Origin: CBDCIS01 sp965217565
GTDB lineage: Bacteria > Chloroflexota > Dehalococcoidia > Lucifugimonadales > CATOSD01
Reading direction: 5' to 3'
Assembly (NCBI GenBank): GCA_965217565.1
Contig: CBDCIS010000002.1
Location: 248,001 to 312,000, forward strand
Length of the DNA stretch: 64,000 nt
The notes below the pieces were generated by a model, which ran no database searches, was not told the origin of the DNA, and worked only from the letters and a program-made list of their open reading frames with translations. Each line of letters begins with the position of its first letter. Position 1 is the stretch's first letter. Shown piece after piece: positions 25,588 through 33,788 of this stretch. The translations under genes and the position numbers were made by a program.

Positions 25588-25782
25588 GCGACTACAAATC
25601 GGCAATTCTCAAGGCGAGTTCATCATATCATGGGCCTTCTTCTCCATACAAGGTTAGAACTCGCCATCGGCGTACACTATCATCGCTCCAACATCGACCG
25701 GGCACAGTGTAGCACGCCGGATCACAAATGTAAAGACATGTGTTCGCAATAATCATTTACACATAGGCGCTTCAATGCAATG

Positions 25783-25791
25783 TGTTATACT
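25783..25791 (+). promoter_or_regulatory. Possible extended -10 promoter for the Uma2 gene
   Basis: TGTTATACT (TG-n-TATACT) about 36 bases before the ATG at 25827, with no good -35 box. The 300-base gap between the divergent recA and Uma2 genes otherwise holds nothing I recognise. Confidence 0.4.
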
Positions 25792-25826
25792 TCCAGTTGT
25801 ACCGATGCTGGGAGAGGGAGTGGAAA

Positions 25827-26384
25827 ATGACGACCACAAAGCCGAAGTTATTGGCTGCCGGCGATCTGCTGCGTCTGTCTAACGAGGGCGTCCATGGCGA
25901 ATTGATTAGAGGAGAGCTTTGCGAGACGATGCCTTCAGGATTTGACCATGGCAAGATCCTAGTGAAACTGGTCGCCGCGTTGAGTGTCTTCGTTGAACCC
26001 AGGCGGTTGGGGAGTCTAACTGCCTCAGATTCGGGCGTCTGGTTGGAGCGTGACCCTGACACAGTGCGGGAACCCGATATAGCCTACTTTTCGGCGGAGA
26101 AAATACCGCTGGACAAGAGCATTCCAGGCTACGCCGAGGCGCCTCCCGACTTGGTGGTGGAGATTCTATCTCCTAGCAACACAATTCGCGAGGTAAACGA
26201 CAAAGCGCTGATGTGGCTTCGATACGGAGTGCGCCTGGTGTGGGTTGTGCGTCCGGCGGCGCGCTCTGTGGATGTGTACAGCGAAGGTAACGAGGTGGTG
26301 ACACTGGCTGAGAATGACATGCTCGACGGTCTGGACGTGCTTCCGGGGTTCACCTGCCCGATCATCAACGTCTTTGGCCCATAG
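25827..26384 (+). CDS. Uma2-family protein (DUF820, PD-(D/E)XK nuclease fold)
   Basis: 185 residues. HGELIRGELCETMPSGFDHG, EPDIAYFSAEKIPL and PPDLVVEILSPSNTIREVNDKALMWLRYGVRLVWVV contain the E, D and E-x-x-x-K-like arrangement of the DUF820 restriction-like fold (VVEILSPSN is the hallmark). The family is very common in Chloroflexota, Cyanobacteria and Deinococcota, often in many copies, and its biological role is unclear. Divergent from recA; ATG 25827 follows GGGAGTGG. Nuclease activity is inferred from fold only. Confidence 0.8.
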   Translation: MTTTKPKLLAAGDLLRLSNEGVHGELIRGELCETMPSGFDHGKILVKLVAALSVFVEPRRLGSLTASDSGVWLERDPDTVREPDIAYFSAEKIPLDKSIPGYAEAPPDLVVEILSPSNTIREVNDKALMWLRYGVRLVWVVRPAARSVDVYSEGNEVVTLAENDMLDGLDVLPGFTCPIINVFGP

Positions 26385-26448
26385 CGCAAGTGGGGGTCCC
26401 CCATGTAAACGCTACCTCCAATCCCATCCCTACACTCAGGAGCACGCC

Positions 26449-26598
26449 TTGAACGCGCGTTGGGGCCTTTACGTTGCCGCCTTTGTCGTGGGAGTCGTCC
26501 TCATAGTCGCGGGGCTGAGCATGGGGAACACCACGCTCACGCTTGCTGGCGTTATCATCGGATTCGTCCTCTTCCTTACGCGAAGGCGCATCGAGTGA
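26449..26598 (+). CDS. Small two-helix membrane protein
   Basis: 49 residues from TTG 26449 with AGGAG six bases upstream, a well-placed ribosome-binding site. It is almost entirely two hydrophobic helices, LYVAAFVVGVVLIVAGLSMG and LTLAGVIIGFVLFLT, ending in RRRIE (positive-inside). Function unknown. It is too short for most gene finders and lies between Uma2 and an MFS transporter. Confidence 0.55.
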   Translation: MNARWGLYVAAFVVGVVLIVAGLSMGNTTLTLAGVIIGFVLFLTRRRIE

Positions 26599-26681
26599 CC
26601 TCTCGCTATTGCGCCGGGTAATCCGATAATCCCCCTTGTTCCTGACGTTCTGGCACTGACGGCCTTCGCGCCGCGCGCCGT

Positions 26682-26710
26682 TTGACGGTGCGGCGGCTCG
26701 GTGCTATCGT
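26682..26710 (+). promoter_or_regulatory. Promoter upstream of the MFS transporter
   Basis: TTGACG (26682-26687) and TATCGT (26705-26710) with a 17-base spacer, about 120 bases before the MFS start. Confidence 0.45.
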
Positions 26711-26831
26711 CTTGCCCATTACTTAAGAAGCGTCGCGTGTTCTTCCCTGACCTGGGCCGCTTTGACGCCTCCCGGCTGGGGCGGGACGCAGGGAACCCCT
26801 GATAGCCGGACAGAAGAAGGGGCCATGTGAC

Positions 26832-28298
26832 ATGGCGTCAGCCTCAGACAGCGCGCCGGGCGGCTCGGTCAACAGGTGGCTTGGCCTCGTCGCGGCATCA
26901 ACTGGGATGTTCCTCGGCAGCTTGGACATCACCGTCAACGTCGCCCTTCCCAACATCACGAGCAGCTTCGACGCGGACGTTCAGACCGTCCAGTGGATCA
27001 TCATCTTCTACGTTGGGAGCAGCACGGGCCTTCAGCTTGGACTTGGCAGCGCGGCGGACACCTACGGGTTGAAGCGCTTCTTTATCATCGGGCTGGTGGT
27101 CTATACCCTGGCCGTGCTGCTGATAAGCCTTGCGCCGCTGCTGTCGATGGTCTTTGGCCTCCGCGTGCTTCAGGCGGTGGGCAACGGACTGTTCATGGCC
27201 TGCGCGCCCGCCCTGGTGACCGGCATGTTCCCCGCCGAGGAGCGCGGCAAGGCGCTTGGCATGATGGCCGGACTGGGCACGCTGGGAATGCTGGTAGGCT
27301 CCCTGGGGGGAGGCGTGCTGGTGGACAGCTTCGGATGGCGCGCCATCTTCGCCGCGAGGGTGCCGTTCGGCATCTGCGCGATCGCCCTGTCGCTCGTCGC
27401 GCTGCGCGAGCGGCCATCGAGCGAGCCAAAGCAGGGGTTCGACCTGCGAGGGGCGGCCACGCTCTTCACCGGACTGGTGTCCTTCATTCTCTTCCTCACG
27501 CTTGGCGGAAGAATGGGATGGGCGGCCCCCGTCGTCCTGGCGCTCGCGCTGTTATGCCTGGCGTCGCTCGGCGCGTTCGCCTACGTGGAGGGTCGAGCGG
27601 CGCGCCCGGTGCTGGATCTGCGGCTGCTCAGGCACCGCGTACTCGCCCCGGCGTTCGTCTCTGCCTACCTCATATCCATGAGCGGGTTCGTCAACTGGTT
27701 CATCCTGCCATTCTTCGTAAGCGACGTCATGGGCGCGAACGCGAAGACCTGGGGGATGTTGATGATGCTGATGCCGCTAACGATAGCGGTCTCCGCGCCG
27801 ATAGGCGGCTGGCTCTCCGACCGCGTACCGCCCGCGTACCTGGGTACGGTCGCCGCGGTGATGACGACGGGAATTGTGTTCTCCTACACCATGTTGGGCG
27901 AAGGCGCGACGGTGTTCGACATGGCCGTCAGGAGCGCGGCCATGGGCATCAGCATGGGGTTGCACCAAGCGTCCAACGCCAACCTGGTCATGGGTAACGT
28001 GCCGTCGAACAGGCTCGGAACCGGCGGGGCTATTATGACGCTGTCGCGCAGCATGGGGAGCGTTTCGAGCGTGGCCGCGATGAGCGCCCTCTTCGCGGCC
28101 CGCCAGGACTGGCACACGACCACGCTCGCCGGTCTGGGCGCGGTCGGCGGCGCGCAGGCGTTCATCCTGGCGTTCCGGGACACGTATGCCGCCGCCGCGC
28201 TGCTAGGCGTAGCGGCGGCGGCGGCGTCAGTGGTGTACTGGCCTCGATTCGTCAGAGGGCGGAGCGAACCGAGGCCCAGTTCGCACAGTTCCGTCTGA
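26832..28298 (+). CDS. MFS drug-efflux transporter, DHA2 (EmrB/QacA) type
   Basis: 488 residues with about 14 hydrophobic segments, the DHA2 topology. LGSLDITVNVALPNITSSFDADVQTVQWI in helix 1 is the DHA2 motif (L-D-x-T-V-V-N-V-A-L-P-x-I). Helix 2-3 loop GSAADTYGLKRFFIIGL is motif A. Helix 5 carries GMLVGSLGGGVLVDSFGWRAIF, the antiporter motif C. Such pumps expel cationic or amphipathic compounds using proton motive force. ATG at 26832 with AAGGGG upstream; no regulator gene is adjacent. The substrate is not predictable. Confidence 0.9.
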   Translation: MASASDSAPGGSVNRWLGLVAASTGMFLGSLDITVNVALPNITSSFDADVQTVQWIIIFYVGSSTGLQLGLGSAADTYGLKRFFIIGLVVYTLAVLLISLAPLLSMVFGLRVLQAVGNGLFMACAPALVTGMFPAEERGKALGMMAGLGTLGMLVGSLGGGVLVDSFGWRAIFAARVPFGICAIALSLVALRERPSSEPKQGFDLRGAATLFTGLVSFILFLTLGGRMGWAAPVVLALALLCLASLGAFAYVEGRAARPVLDLRLLRHRVLAPAFVSAYLISMSGFVNWFILPFFVSDVMGANAKTWGMLMMLMPLTIAVSAPIGGWLSDRVPPAYLGTVAAVMTTGIVFSYTMLGEGATVFDMAVRSAAMGISMGLHQASNANLVMGNVPSNRLGTGGAIMTLSRSMGSVSSVAAMSALFAARQDWHTTTLAGLGAVGGAQAFILAFRDTYAAAALLGVAAAAASVVYWPRFVRGRSEPRPSSHSSV

Positions 28299-28306
28299 CG
28301 AGACTC

Positions 28307-28495
28307 TCAGGCCACCTCCTTCTTCGGGCCGTCAATCGCCAACTTGGAGGCTACGGCTTTCGGTTTCCCCAACTCCCGCACGTGCCCGCACTGCAGGCAC
28401 TGCGTGAATACGCCATAAACATCCTGGCTGGCAATCACGTCGCCGCGGCATCTGGGACAGTCTTTCAAACGCACCATGTCTATCAACTCCATCAT
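28307..28495 (-). CDS. Small zinc-ribbon protein
   Basis: 62 residues. Two C-x2-C knuckles, CPRC and CLQC, 18 residues apart form a compact zinc ribbon; the rest is a basic tail (PKAVASKLAIDGPKKEVA). Possible starts are at 28495, 28492 and 28477. It is convergent with the MFS gene, whose stop is eight bases away. Function unknown; zinc ribbons of this size often bind nucleic acid or serve as adaptors. Confidence 0.55.
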   Translation of the reverse strand: MMELIDMVRLKDCPRCRGDVIASQDVYGVFTQCLQCGHVRELGKPKAVASKLAIDGPKKEVA

Positions 28496-28876
28496 GTTCT
28501 AGCTGGGTCTCAACAACCTGATTTATGCCGGCGAAACACATGCTAGAACATGCGTTGTTAATAGTGCAAGCGTTCTGGCGACTATTTTTTCCAATCTTTG
28601 TACGATATCAGTTCCACAGCCCGCCCCCTCAACGTCGCCATCCTCGGACAGCCTTACGGGCTCGGCGTTTGGCCAGTAGATGGCGGCAGCGGCACGCTCC
28701 GGGTCGGAGCCCCAGACCCGGCTCGACCTGGAGCTGAGCCACATCCCACGGATGGGCTCAAGCACATAATTCTGACTGGCGGAAAGTGCCCTGCGAAGCG
28801 TGTTCTTGGCGAAACTATAGAACTCAACCCTGTTGTCGTGACGGTTGGGCACTTTCGCTGTTCGCCCAAGCTGTGC
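28496..28876. other. Gap with no supported gene
   Basis: About 380 bases between the zinc-ribbon gene and the L25 promoter. A minus-strand GTG frame of 109 codons (28523-28852) exists, with a reading such as VEFYSFAKNTLRRALSASQNY, but has no ribosome-binding site and no family I know, so it is not called. Confidence 0.3.
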
Positions 28877-28912
28877 TAGAATGTACTGTGTCTGGCCCCG
28901 ATGTGTCGGGGC
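28877..28912 (+). promoter_or_regulatory. L25 promoter -10 box and leader hairpin
   Basis: TGTGCTAGAAT gives a -10 box (TAGAAT, 28877-28882). A perfect 7-bp hairpin follows, GCCCCGA (28895-28901), loop TGTG, TCGGGGC (28906-28912), about 43 bases before the start codon. It is not followed by a T-run, so it is more likely a leader structure than a terminator. An autoregulatory role is speculation. Confidence 0.45.
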
Positions 28913-28954
28913 TGTGTTGTGTGAACAGGGCTTTTATTCAGGAGAAGCGTGGAG

Positions 28955-29608
28955 ATGGACGTTCAGAGTCTCAAGCTGTCACATAGGGGAGTTCTCGGCA
29001 AGAAGGTAAAGGCATTGCGTCGCAATGGGATTGTCCCCGTGCACGTGTATGGAAGCGGGATTGCCCCGATGTCTCTGCAGACGGACGCGCAGGCGCTCCA
29101 GCGCCTGCTGCCCCGCGTCGGCACCAACGTTCCCCTGTCGATAGAGATAGAGGAGCGGGGCGACCAGAACATCTGCTTCGTCCGCGAGGTGCAGCGGCAC
29201 CCGGTGACCGAAGACGTCCTCCACGTGGACTTCCTGCGAGTCGATGTTTCGCAGACCACCCAGGCCGAAGTGCCCATTACCCTGATGGGCGTCGCTCCCG
29301 CCGTTCGAGACATGAACGGGACGTTGCTGCAACAGTTGCAGAGTATCCTGATAGAGGCGCTGCCCATGAACGTGCCGGCGTCCATCGAGATCGACGTCTC
29401 CGGACTCGACGACTTCGATAAGGCAGTGTACGTCAGCGACGTGTCGGTCGATTCCCGCGTTACCATCGTAACCAACTTGGAAGAGATGATCGCCAGAGTC
29501 AGCGCGCCTAGGATCGAGGTCGAGGCTGTCGCTGAAGCCGAGGAAGAGGGCGAGGGCGAGCCGGGGGTCGATGAAGTCTCTGCCACCGAGGAAGAGTCGG
29601 AACGCTAG
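28955..29608 (+). CDS. rplY: Ribosomal protein bL25 (long, Ctc-type)
   Basis: 217 residues from ATG 28955; GTG 28949 is an alternative just after AGGAG. MDVQSLKLSHRGVLGKKVKALRRNGIVPVHVYGSG is the 5S rRNA-binding L25 domain, and QNICFVREVQRHPVTEDVLHVDFLRVD completes it. The TL5/Ctc beta-domain follows to about residue 180, then an acidic tail (EAEEEGEGEPGVDE). Long L25 proteins are also called general stress protein Ctc. It binds 5S rRNA on the large subunit. Next on the strand come molybdopterin synthase genes. Confidence 0.9.
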   Translation: MDVQSLKLSHRGVLGKKVKALRRNGIVPVHVYGSGIAPMSLQTDAQALQRLLPRVGTNVPLSIEIEERGDQNICFVREVQRHPVTEDVLHVDFLRVDVSQTTQAEVPITLMGVAPAVRDMNGTLLQQLQSILIEALPMNVPASIEIDVSGLDDFDKAVYVSDVSVDSRVTIVTNLEEMIARVSAPRIEVEAVAEAEEEGEGEPGVDEVSATEEESER

Positions 29609-29631
29609 AGCGCAGCGTGACGGTGCGTGCC

Positions 29632-29913
29632 ATGCCGCGACGTTTGATTGGAGTTCGTCACCTGAAAGTCAACGTGAAGCTGTTCGCCGCGTACCGCGAC
29701 AAGGTCGGGAAGCCGGAGGTAGAGCTCGATTTGCCGGCGAAGGCCACGCTAGGCGATCTGGCCCAGGAGATGGTCCGCCGTCATCCCGCGCTCATAAGCG
29801 ACCCCTCAAGGCTGGTGTCGGCGGTCAACCAGGAGTTCCAGGAGCATAGCTACGCTCTCAGCGATGGGGACGAGGTCGCGCTCATTCCGCCGGTCAGCGG
29901 CGGCGTTCTCTGA
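29632..29913 (+). CDS. moaD: MoaD/ThiS-family sulfur carrier (molybdopterin synthase small subunit)
   Basis: 93 residues from ATG 29632 (GTG starts at 29617 or 29674 are possible; the domain proper starts VNVKLFAAYRDKVGK). The beta-grasp fold is seen in LFAAYRDKVGKPEVELDLP, LAQEMVRRHPAL, ALSDGDEVALIPPVSGG. The C-terminus is unusual: after the functional G-G there are two extra residues, V-L, whereas MoaD must end in G-G to be adenylated and thiocarboxylated. A trimming step would be required. It is followed 80 bases later by MoaE, its natural partner. Confidence 0.8.
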   Translation: MPRRLIGVRHLKVNVKLFAAYRDKVGKPEVELDLPAKATLGDLAQEMVRRHPALISDPSRLVSAVNQEFQEHSYALSDGDEVALIPPVSGGVL

Positions 29914-29995
29914 GACCCCCTTCCACTCCATCCTTGTCCCAAGAGGGGAATGGGCCTCGAAATGCCCGGCCCAGGCCCGGTAAAGGAAACTGGAC

Positions 29996-30454
29996 ATGAT
30001 CGACATCACCTACGACGCCCTCGACCCGGAGGCTGTCACCGCCAAAGTGAGGCGGGACACCAATGGGGCCGTGATCACGTTTTTGGGAACGACGCGCAGC
30101 TTCACGGGGGAGCGCCGGGTGCTTCACCTGGAGTATGAGGCATACCGGCCCATGGCGGACAACAAGCTGGCAGAGATAGCCGGGGAGATTCGGCAGCGAT
30201 GGCACGTTCAGGACGTCGCCATCAGCCATCGGCTTGGGCGGCTCGAAATAGGCGACGTAAGCCTGGTGGTCGCCGTAGCGTCTCCGCACAGAAAGGACGC
30301 GTTCGAGGCCTGCCAGTACAGCGTGGACCGGATCAAGCAGATAGTTCCCATATGGAAGAAGGAGTACTTCGAGGGCGGCGAGGTCTGGGTCGGCAGCCAG
30401 GAGGACGCGCAGCTGCGCGAGTCGACCGAGGTGGCGGCCTCGAACCCGCGATAG
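29996..30454 (+). CDS. moaE: Molybdopterin synthase catalytic subunit
   Basis: 152 residues. Converts precursor Z (cPMP) to molybdopterin using sulfur from MoaD. GAVITFLGTTRSFTGERRV, LEYEAYRPMADNKL, ISHRLGRLEIGDVSLVVAVASPHRKDAFEACQY and the active-site lysine block KQIVPIWKKEYFEGGEVW are all canonical. The next gene downstream is a tRNA. Other moa genes are not in the window. Confidence 0.92.
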   Translation: MIDITYDALDPEAVTAKVRRDTNGAVITFLGTTRSFTGERRVLHLEYEAYRPMADNKLAEIAGEIRQRWHVQDVAISHRLGRLEIGDVSLVVAVASPHRKDAFEACQYSVDRIKQIVPIWKKEYFEGGEVWVGSQEDAQLRESTEVAASNPR

Positions 30455-30757
30455 ACGCCGGCCGCCCACGCGGACAGTGGTCGGCTCTCCGCAACCGCCA
30501 ACGATGTCTCCAACCCACGGGAGGGGTCGCGGCGCGCCCACAGCCCTCCCATTACTTGCCGGCTATAGCTCTGAGCCGGAACGCAGGTAGGAATCCATAC
30601 ACTCGTTTAGTGAAAGTATTCACAAATAAAAATTGGATGGCAATGCCGAATGGTCGCCATGCTGCGCTAAAATGTGGCTCTCACCACAGTCCATTACCAA
30701 TGTTGCAACTTTCCCACAATCATAGTCTCATAGTGCATAATTTCACAAAGTGAACGC
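30455..30757. other. Gap with lower GC, no gene
   Basis: About 300 bases between moaE and the tRNA promoter with AT-richer composition than the surroundings (for example ATTCACAAATAAAAATTGG near 30620). No gene or structure was recognised. Confidence 0.3.
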
Positions 30758-30786
30758 TTGCGAGCTACCCGCTTCTCTGCTATATT
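30758..30786 (+). promoter_or_regulatory. tRNA-Ser promoter
   Basis: TTGCGA (30758-30763) and TATATT (30781-30786), spacer 17, ending 24 bases before the tRNA. Confidence 0.6.
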
Positions 30787-30810
30787 GGCGTTCACGTTAC
30801 TTCATCCAAA

Positions 30811-30902
30811 GGAGGGATCGCATAGTGGTCTAGTGCGGCCGCCTGCTAAGCGGTTAGGGGGCGAAATCCCCCTCATGGGTTCGAATCCCATTCCCTCCGC
30901 CA
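30811..30902 (+). tRNA. tRNA-Ser (anticodon GCT)
   Basis: A 7-bp acceptor stem GGAGGGA (30811-30817) pairs with TCCCTCC (30892-30898), then discriminator G and an encoded CCA (30900-30902). The anticodon loop CTGCTAA places GCT at 30845-30847, within a stem GCCGC/GCGGT that has one G-U pair. A long variable arm, AGGGGG-CGAAAT-CCCCCT, is diagnostic of serine tRNA. The T arm reads ATGGG-TTCGAAT-CCCAT. It decodes AGC and AGU. Confidence 0.95.
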
Positions 30903-31024
30903 TCACTATTGGTCAACAGCGAATCAATCAACCGAAAGCGAAATCTTTCAAGAGGGATGTCGTCCTCACCACTCGGTGCGCTGTAAGCCAAAGGCGCGGG
31001 TGAGCCAACGGCATCTTTGTGATA

Positions 31025-32293
31025 ATGAATAGCTACTACATTTGGACAATCGGATGCCAGATGAACAAGGCCGACTCGGAGCGCCTCGAAAGCGCCCTGG
31101 GTCAGATGGGCCTAGCCTCCACGGACTCCCCCAAAGACGCGGACGTGGTCGTCCTGAATAGCTGCGTCGTGCGGCAGAGCGCGGAGGACAAGGTCATCGG
31201 CATGGTGACCAGCCTCAAGCCGCAGAAGCGGCGGAACCCTGAAAAGATAATCGCCCTCATGGGATGCATGGTTGGGCCGAAGACGGCGCCGCTCGAAGAG
31301 CGCTACCCCTACGTTGACGTGTTCATGCGTCCGCAGCAGTACCAGCCTCTGCTGGACCTCTTGGGAGAGCGCATGGACATCGACCCGGAGGGCTGCGTCG
31401 GCCCGCTCACGGCGAAGCCCGATGTCACCGCGTACATTCCCATCATTCACGGCTGCGACAAGTTCTGCTCCTTCTGCATCATCCCGTATCGCCGCGGCAG
31501 GGAGGTCAGCCGTCCCGTTGAGGACATCGTGAGGGAAGCCCAACTGTTGGCCCAAAGGGGCGTCAAAGAGGTGACGCTGCTGGGCCAGAACGTGGACTCC
31601 TACGGCCACGACCTGCCCGGCTCACCCGATCTCGGCGACCTGCTGGCTGTCGCGAACGACGTGGAAGGGCTGGAGCGCATCCGATTTCTCACGTCTCACC
31701 CGAGCGATATGAGCGACCACATCATCGAGTCGGTGGCCGCGTTAGGCAAGGTCTGCGAGCACGTGAACCTGCCATTCCAGGCCGGGGACGACGACATACT
31801 CGCAGAGATGCGGCGAGGGTACACGAACGACGAGTACCGGCGTCTTATCGAGAACATACGCGAGCGCATCCCCGGGGTGTCTCTGAGCACAGACATCATC
31901 GTGGGCTTCAGCGGGGAGAGCGAAACGCAGTTCGAGCGCACGCTGGAGCTGGTGAGGGACATCGGGTTCGACAAGGTGCACATGGCGGCCTACTCCACTA
32001 GGGAGGGCACGATTGCCGCCCGCATGATGCCGGACGACGTTCCGTCGGAGGAGAAGCAGGCGCGCCTCAAACGCCTCGAGGAGCTCCAGGAGCGGATTGC
32101 CACGCAGATAAACGCCGGGCTGCGCGGGCAGACCACCGAGATTCTCGTGGAGGGACGCAAGCGGGGCAGGTGGTTCGGACGCAACAGGAACGACAAACTG
32201 GTCTTCTTCGACGACGATGCGGACCAGAAGGGCAGGGTGGTAAGCGTCAAGATAGACCGCACGAGCCCCTGGTCGCTGCAGGCTATTTTGTAA
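31025..32293 (+). CDS. miaB: tRNA-2-methylthio-N6-dimethylallyladenosine synthase
   Basis: 422 residues from ATG 31025; GTG 31019 is an in-frame alternative and neither has a strong ribosome-binding site. A radical SAM methylthiotransferase: the N-terminal UPF0004 domain has cysteines in IGCQMN, NSCVVR and MGCMV for its auxiliary [4Fe-4S] cluster. The radical SAM motif is CDKFCSFC (C-x3-C-x2-C). GQNVDSYG follows. The TRAM domain at the C-terminus (about 360-422) binds tRNA. It thiomethylates A37 in tRNAs reading UNN codons. Confidence 0.92.
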   Translation: MNSYYIWTIGCQMNKADSERLESALGQMGLASTDSPKDADVVVLNSCVVRQSAEDKVIGMVTSLKPQKRRNPEKIIALMGCMVGPKTAPLEERYPYVDVFMRPQQYQPLLDLLGERMDIDPEGCVGPLTAKPDVTAYIPIIHGCDKFCSFCIIPYRRGREVSRPVEDIVREAQLLAQRGVKEVTLLGQNVDSYGHDLPGSPDLGDLLAVANDVEGLERIRFLTSHPSDMSDHIIESVAALGKVCEHVNLPFQAGDDDILAEMRRGYTNDEYRRLIENIRERIPGVSLSTDIIVGFSGESETQFERTLELVRDIGFDKVHMAAYSTREGTIAARMMPDDVPSEEKQARLKRLEELQERIATQINAGLRGQTTEILVEGRKRGRWFGRNRNDKLVFFDDDADQKGRVVSVKIDRTSPWSLQAIL

Positions 32294-32407
32294 GAATTGC
32301 GAGTCATGCCGCACGACATGAATGTCCTGGAACTTTAGCTCAACAAACGATATTTTCACGCTAACGGGAGTGTCCTAGGCAGCTAGGGCCGGAGGAGTCT
32401 GTCCGAG

Positions 32408-33616
32408 ATGGTTATCAAACTCAAGCAGCCAATGATTCCTATCACCGAGATAGAGCAGTCCGCCTTTTGCCAGACCGATGACGAGCTTGTGTCTAAGACG
32501 CTCGAGGAGGAGTTCAAGGCCGGCGTGCGTTGGCAAAAGCTGCCTGTCAGCTACATGCGTATGACTCCTGAAGAGCTTGACGCGCGTATCCTGGAGTCGA
32601 GGAGCAAGCTGGGCAATCGCCTTGTCATCCTGGGTCACCACTACCAGCGGGACGAGATAATCAAGTATGCCGACTATCGCGGGGACTCCTTCAAGCTGTC
32701 CCAGTTCGCCGCCTCGCAGGAAGAGGCCCAGCACATCATATTCTGCGGCGTTCACTTCATGGCGGAGACCGCGGACGTACTCAGTTCGCCAAGCCAGAGC
32801 GTCATCCTGCCGAACCTGGCCGCCGGCTGCTCGATGGCGGACATGGCCCGGCTCGATGATGTTTACGACTGCTGGGACGACCTGCAGGACGTGCTAGGCG
32901 AGGATGGCGGCGTGGTTCCCATTACGTACATGAATTCCACCGCCGGCATCAAGGCGCTGTGTGGCCGCAACGGCGGCATCGTGTGCACCTCGTCGAACGC
33001 GACGGCTACCTTCGAGTGGGCGTTCGCCAAAGGGCGGCGCGTCCTCTTCCTGCCCGACCAGCACCTCGGGAGGAACACTGGCCTCAAGATGGGTATCGGG
33101 CTGGACGAGATGCTGGTTTGGAGCCCGTTCAAGCCGCTGGGAGGCCATACGGAGGAAGAGCTGCGACGCGCGAAGCTCATCCTGTGGCAGGGGCACTGCT
33201 CGGTGCATACACGCTTCACCGTGCCGCAGATAGAGGAGGCGCGGCAGCGGTATCCGGACGTTAACGTCGTCGTTCATCCCGAATGCACGATGGAAGTGGT
33301 ACAGGCCGCCGACTTCGTCGGCTCCACCGAGTACATCATCAACGCGATACGAAACGCTCCGCCCGGCAGCAAGTGGGCCGTCGGCACGGAGATTAGCCTC
33401 GTCAACCGCGCCGCGGCCGAACACCCCGACAGGACGGTCTTCTGCCTGGACCCGGTGGTGTGCCCCTGCGCGACTATGTACCGTATTCATCCCGCCTACC
33501 TGTCCTGGGTGCTGGACGGCCTCGTCGAGGGAGTGGTGGTAAACCCAATAAAGGTGGACGACGAGACCGCCGAGTACGCCCGGGTCGCCCTGGACAGAAT
33601 GCTGTCCGTGGTGTAG
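32408..33616 (+). CDS. nadA: Quinolinate synthase
   Basis: 402 residues. Condenses iminoaspartate with dihydroxyacetone phosphate to quinolinate. NRLVILGHHYQRDEIIKYAD is the characteristic H-H-Y-Q motif. [4Fe-4S] ligand candidates are in IIFCGVHFMAETADVL, HPECTMEVV and PVVCPCATMY. LAAGCSMADMA and TYMNSTAGIKALCG are conserved substrate-site strings. Longer N-terminal extension than E. coli NadA, as in the Bacillus type. nadB is not present; a restriction-modification pair separates it from nadC. Confidence 0.95.
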   Translation: MVIKLKQPMIPITEIEQSAFCQTDDELVSKTLEEEFKAGVRWQKLPVSYMRMTPEELDARILESRSKLGNRLVILGHHYQRDEIIKYADYRGDSFKLSQFAASQEEAQHIIFCGVHFMAETADVLSSPSQSVILPNLAAGCSMADMARLDDVYDCWDDLQDVLGEDGGVVPITYMNSTAGIKALCGRNGGIVCTSSNATATFEWAFAKGRRVLFLPDQHLGRNTGLKMGIGLDEMLVWSPFKPLGGHTEEELRRAKLILWQGHCSVHTRFTVPQIEEARQRYPDVNVVVHPECTMEVVQAADFVGSTEYIINAIRNAPPGSKWAVGTEISLVNRAAAEHPDRTVFCLDPVVCPCATMYRIHPAYLSWVLDGLVEGVVVNPIKVDDETAEYARVALDRMLSVV

Positions 33617-33650
33617 AGGCTGTGGGGCCACTTGAACTGCGAAGACACAA

Positions 33651-33691
33651 GCCCATCTCGAGAGGCCGACGCGGGGCTTTCCGAGATGGGC
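33651..33691 (+). terminator. Stem-loop after nadA
   Basis: GCCCATCTCG (33651-33660) and CGAGATGGGC (33682-33691) form a 10-bp perfect stem with a 21-base loop, 35 bases after the nadA stop. No T-run follows, so termination is only possible. Confidence 0.4.
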
Positions 33692-33788
33692 CTTCTATGA
33701 CGCGCCTGCAACCCCGCGCAGGCGGATTTGGCTGGCATATTCTACTGTATATTGTGAGATAGAGTAGGCCAATGCAAGGAGAAAGTCC

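Noticed and set aside
25521..25827. LexA box upstream of recA
   Set aside because: GAAC-type half sites occur (GCGAACGG, CCGAACGC) but as direct repeats, not an inverted pair.
28523..28852. Minus-strand frame of 109 codons
   Set aside because: Has coding-like stretches but no ribosome-binding site, no known family and it overlaps the L25 promoter region.
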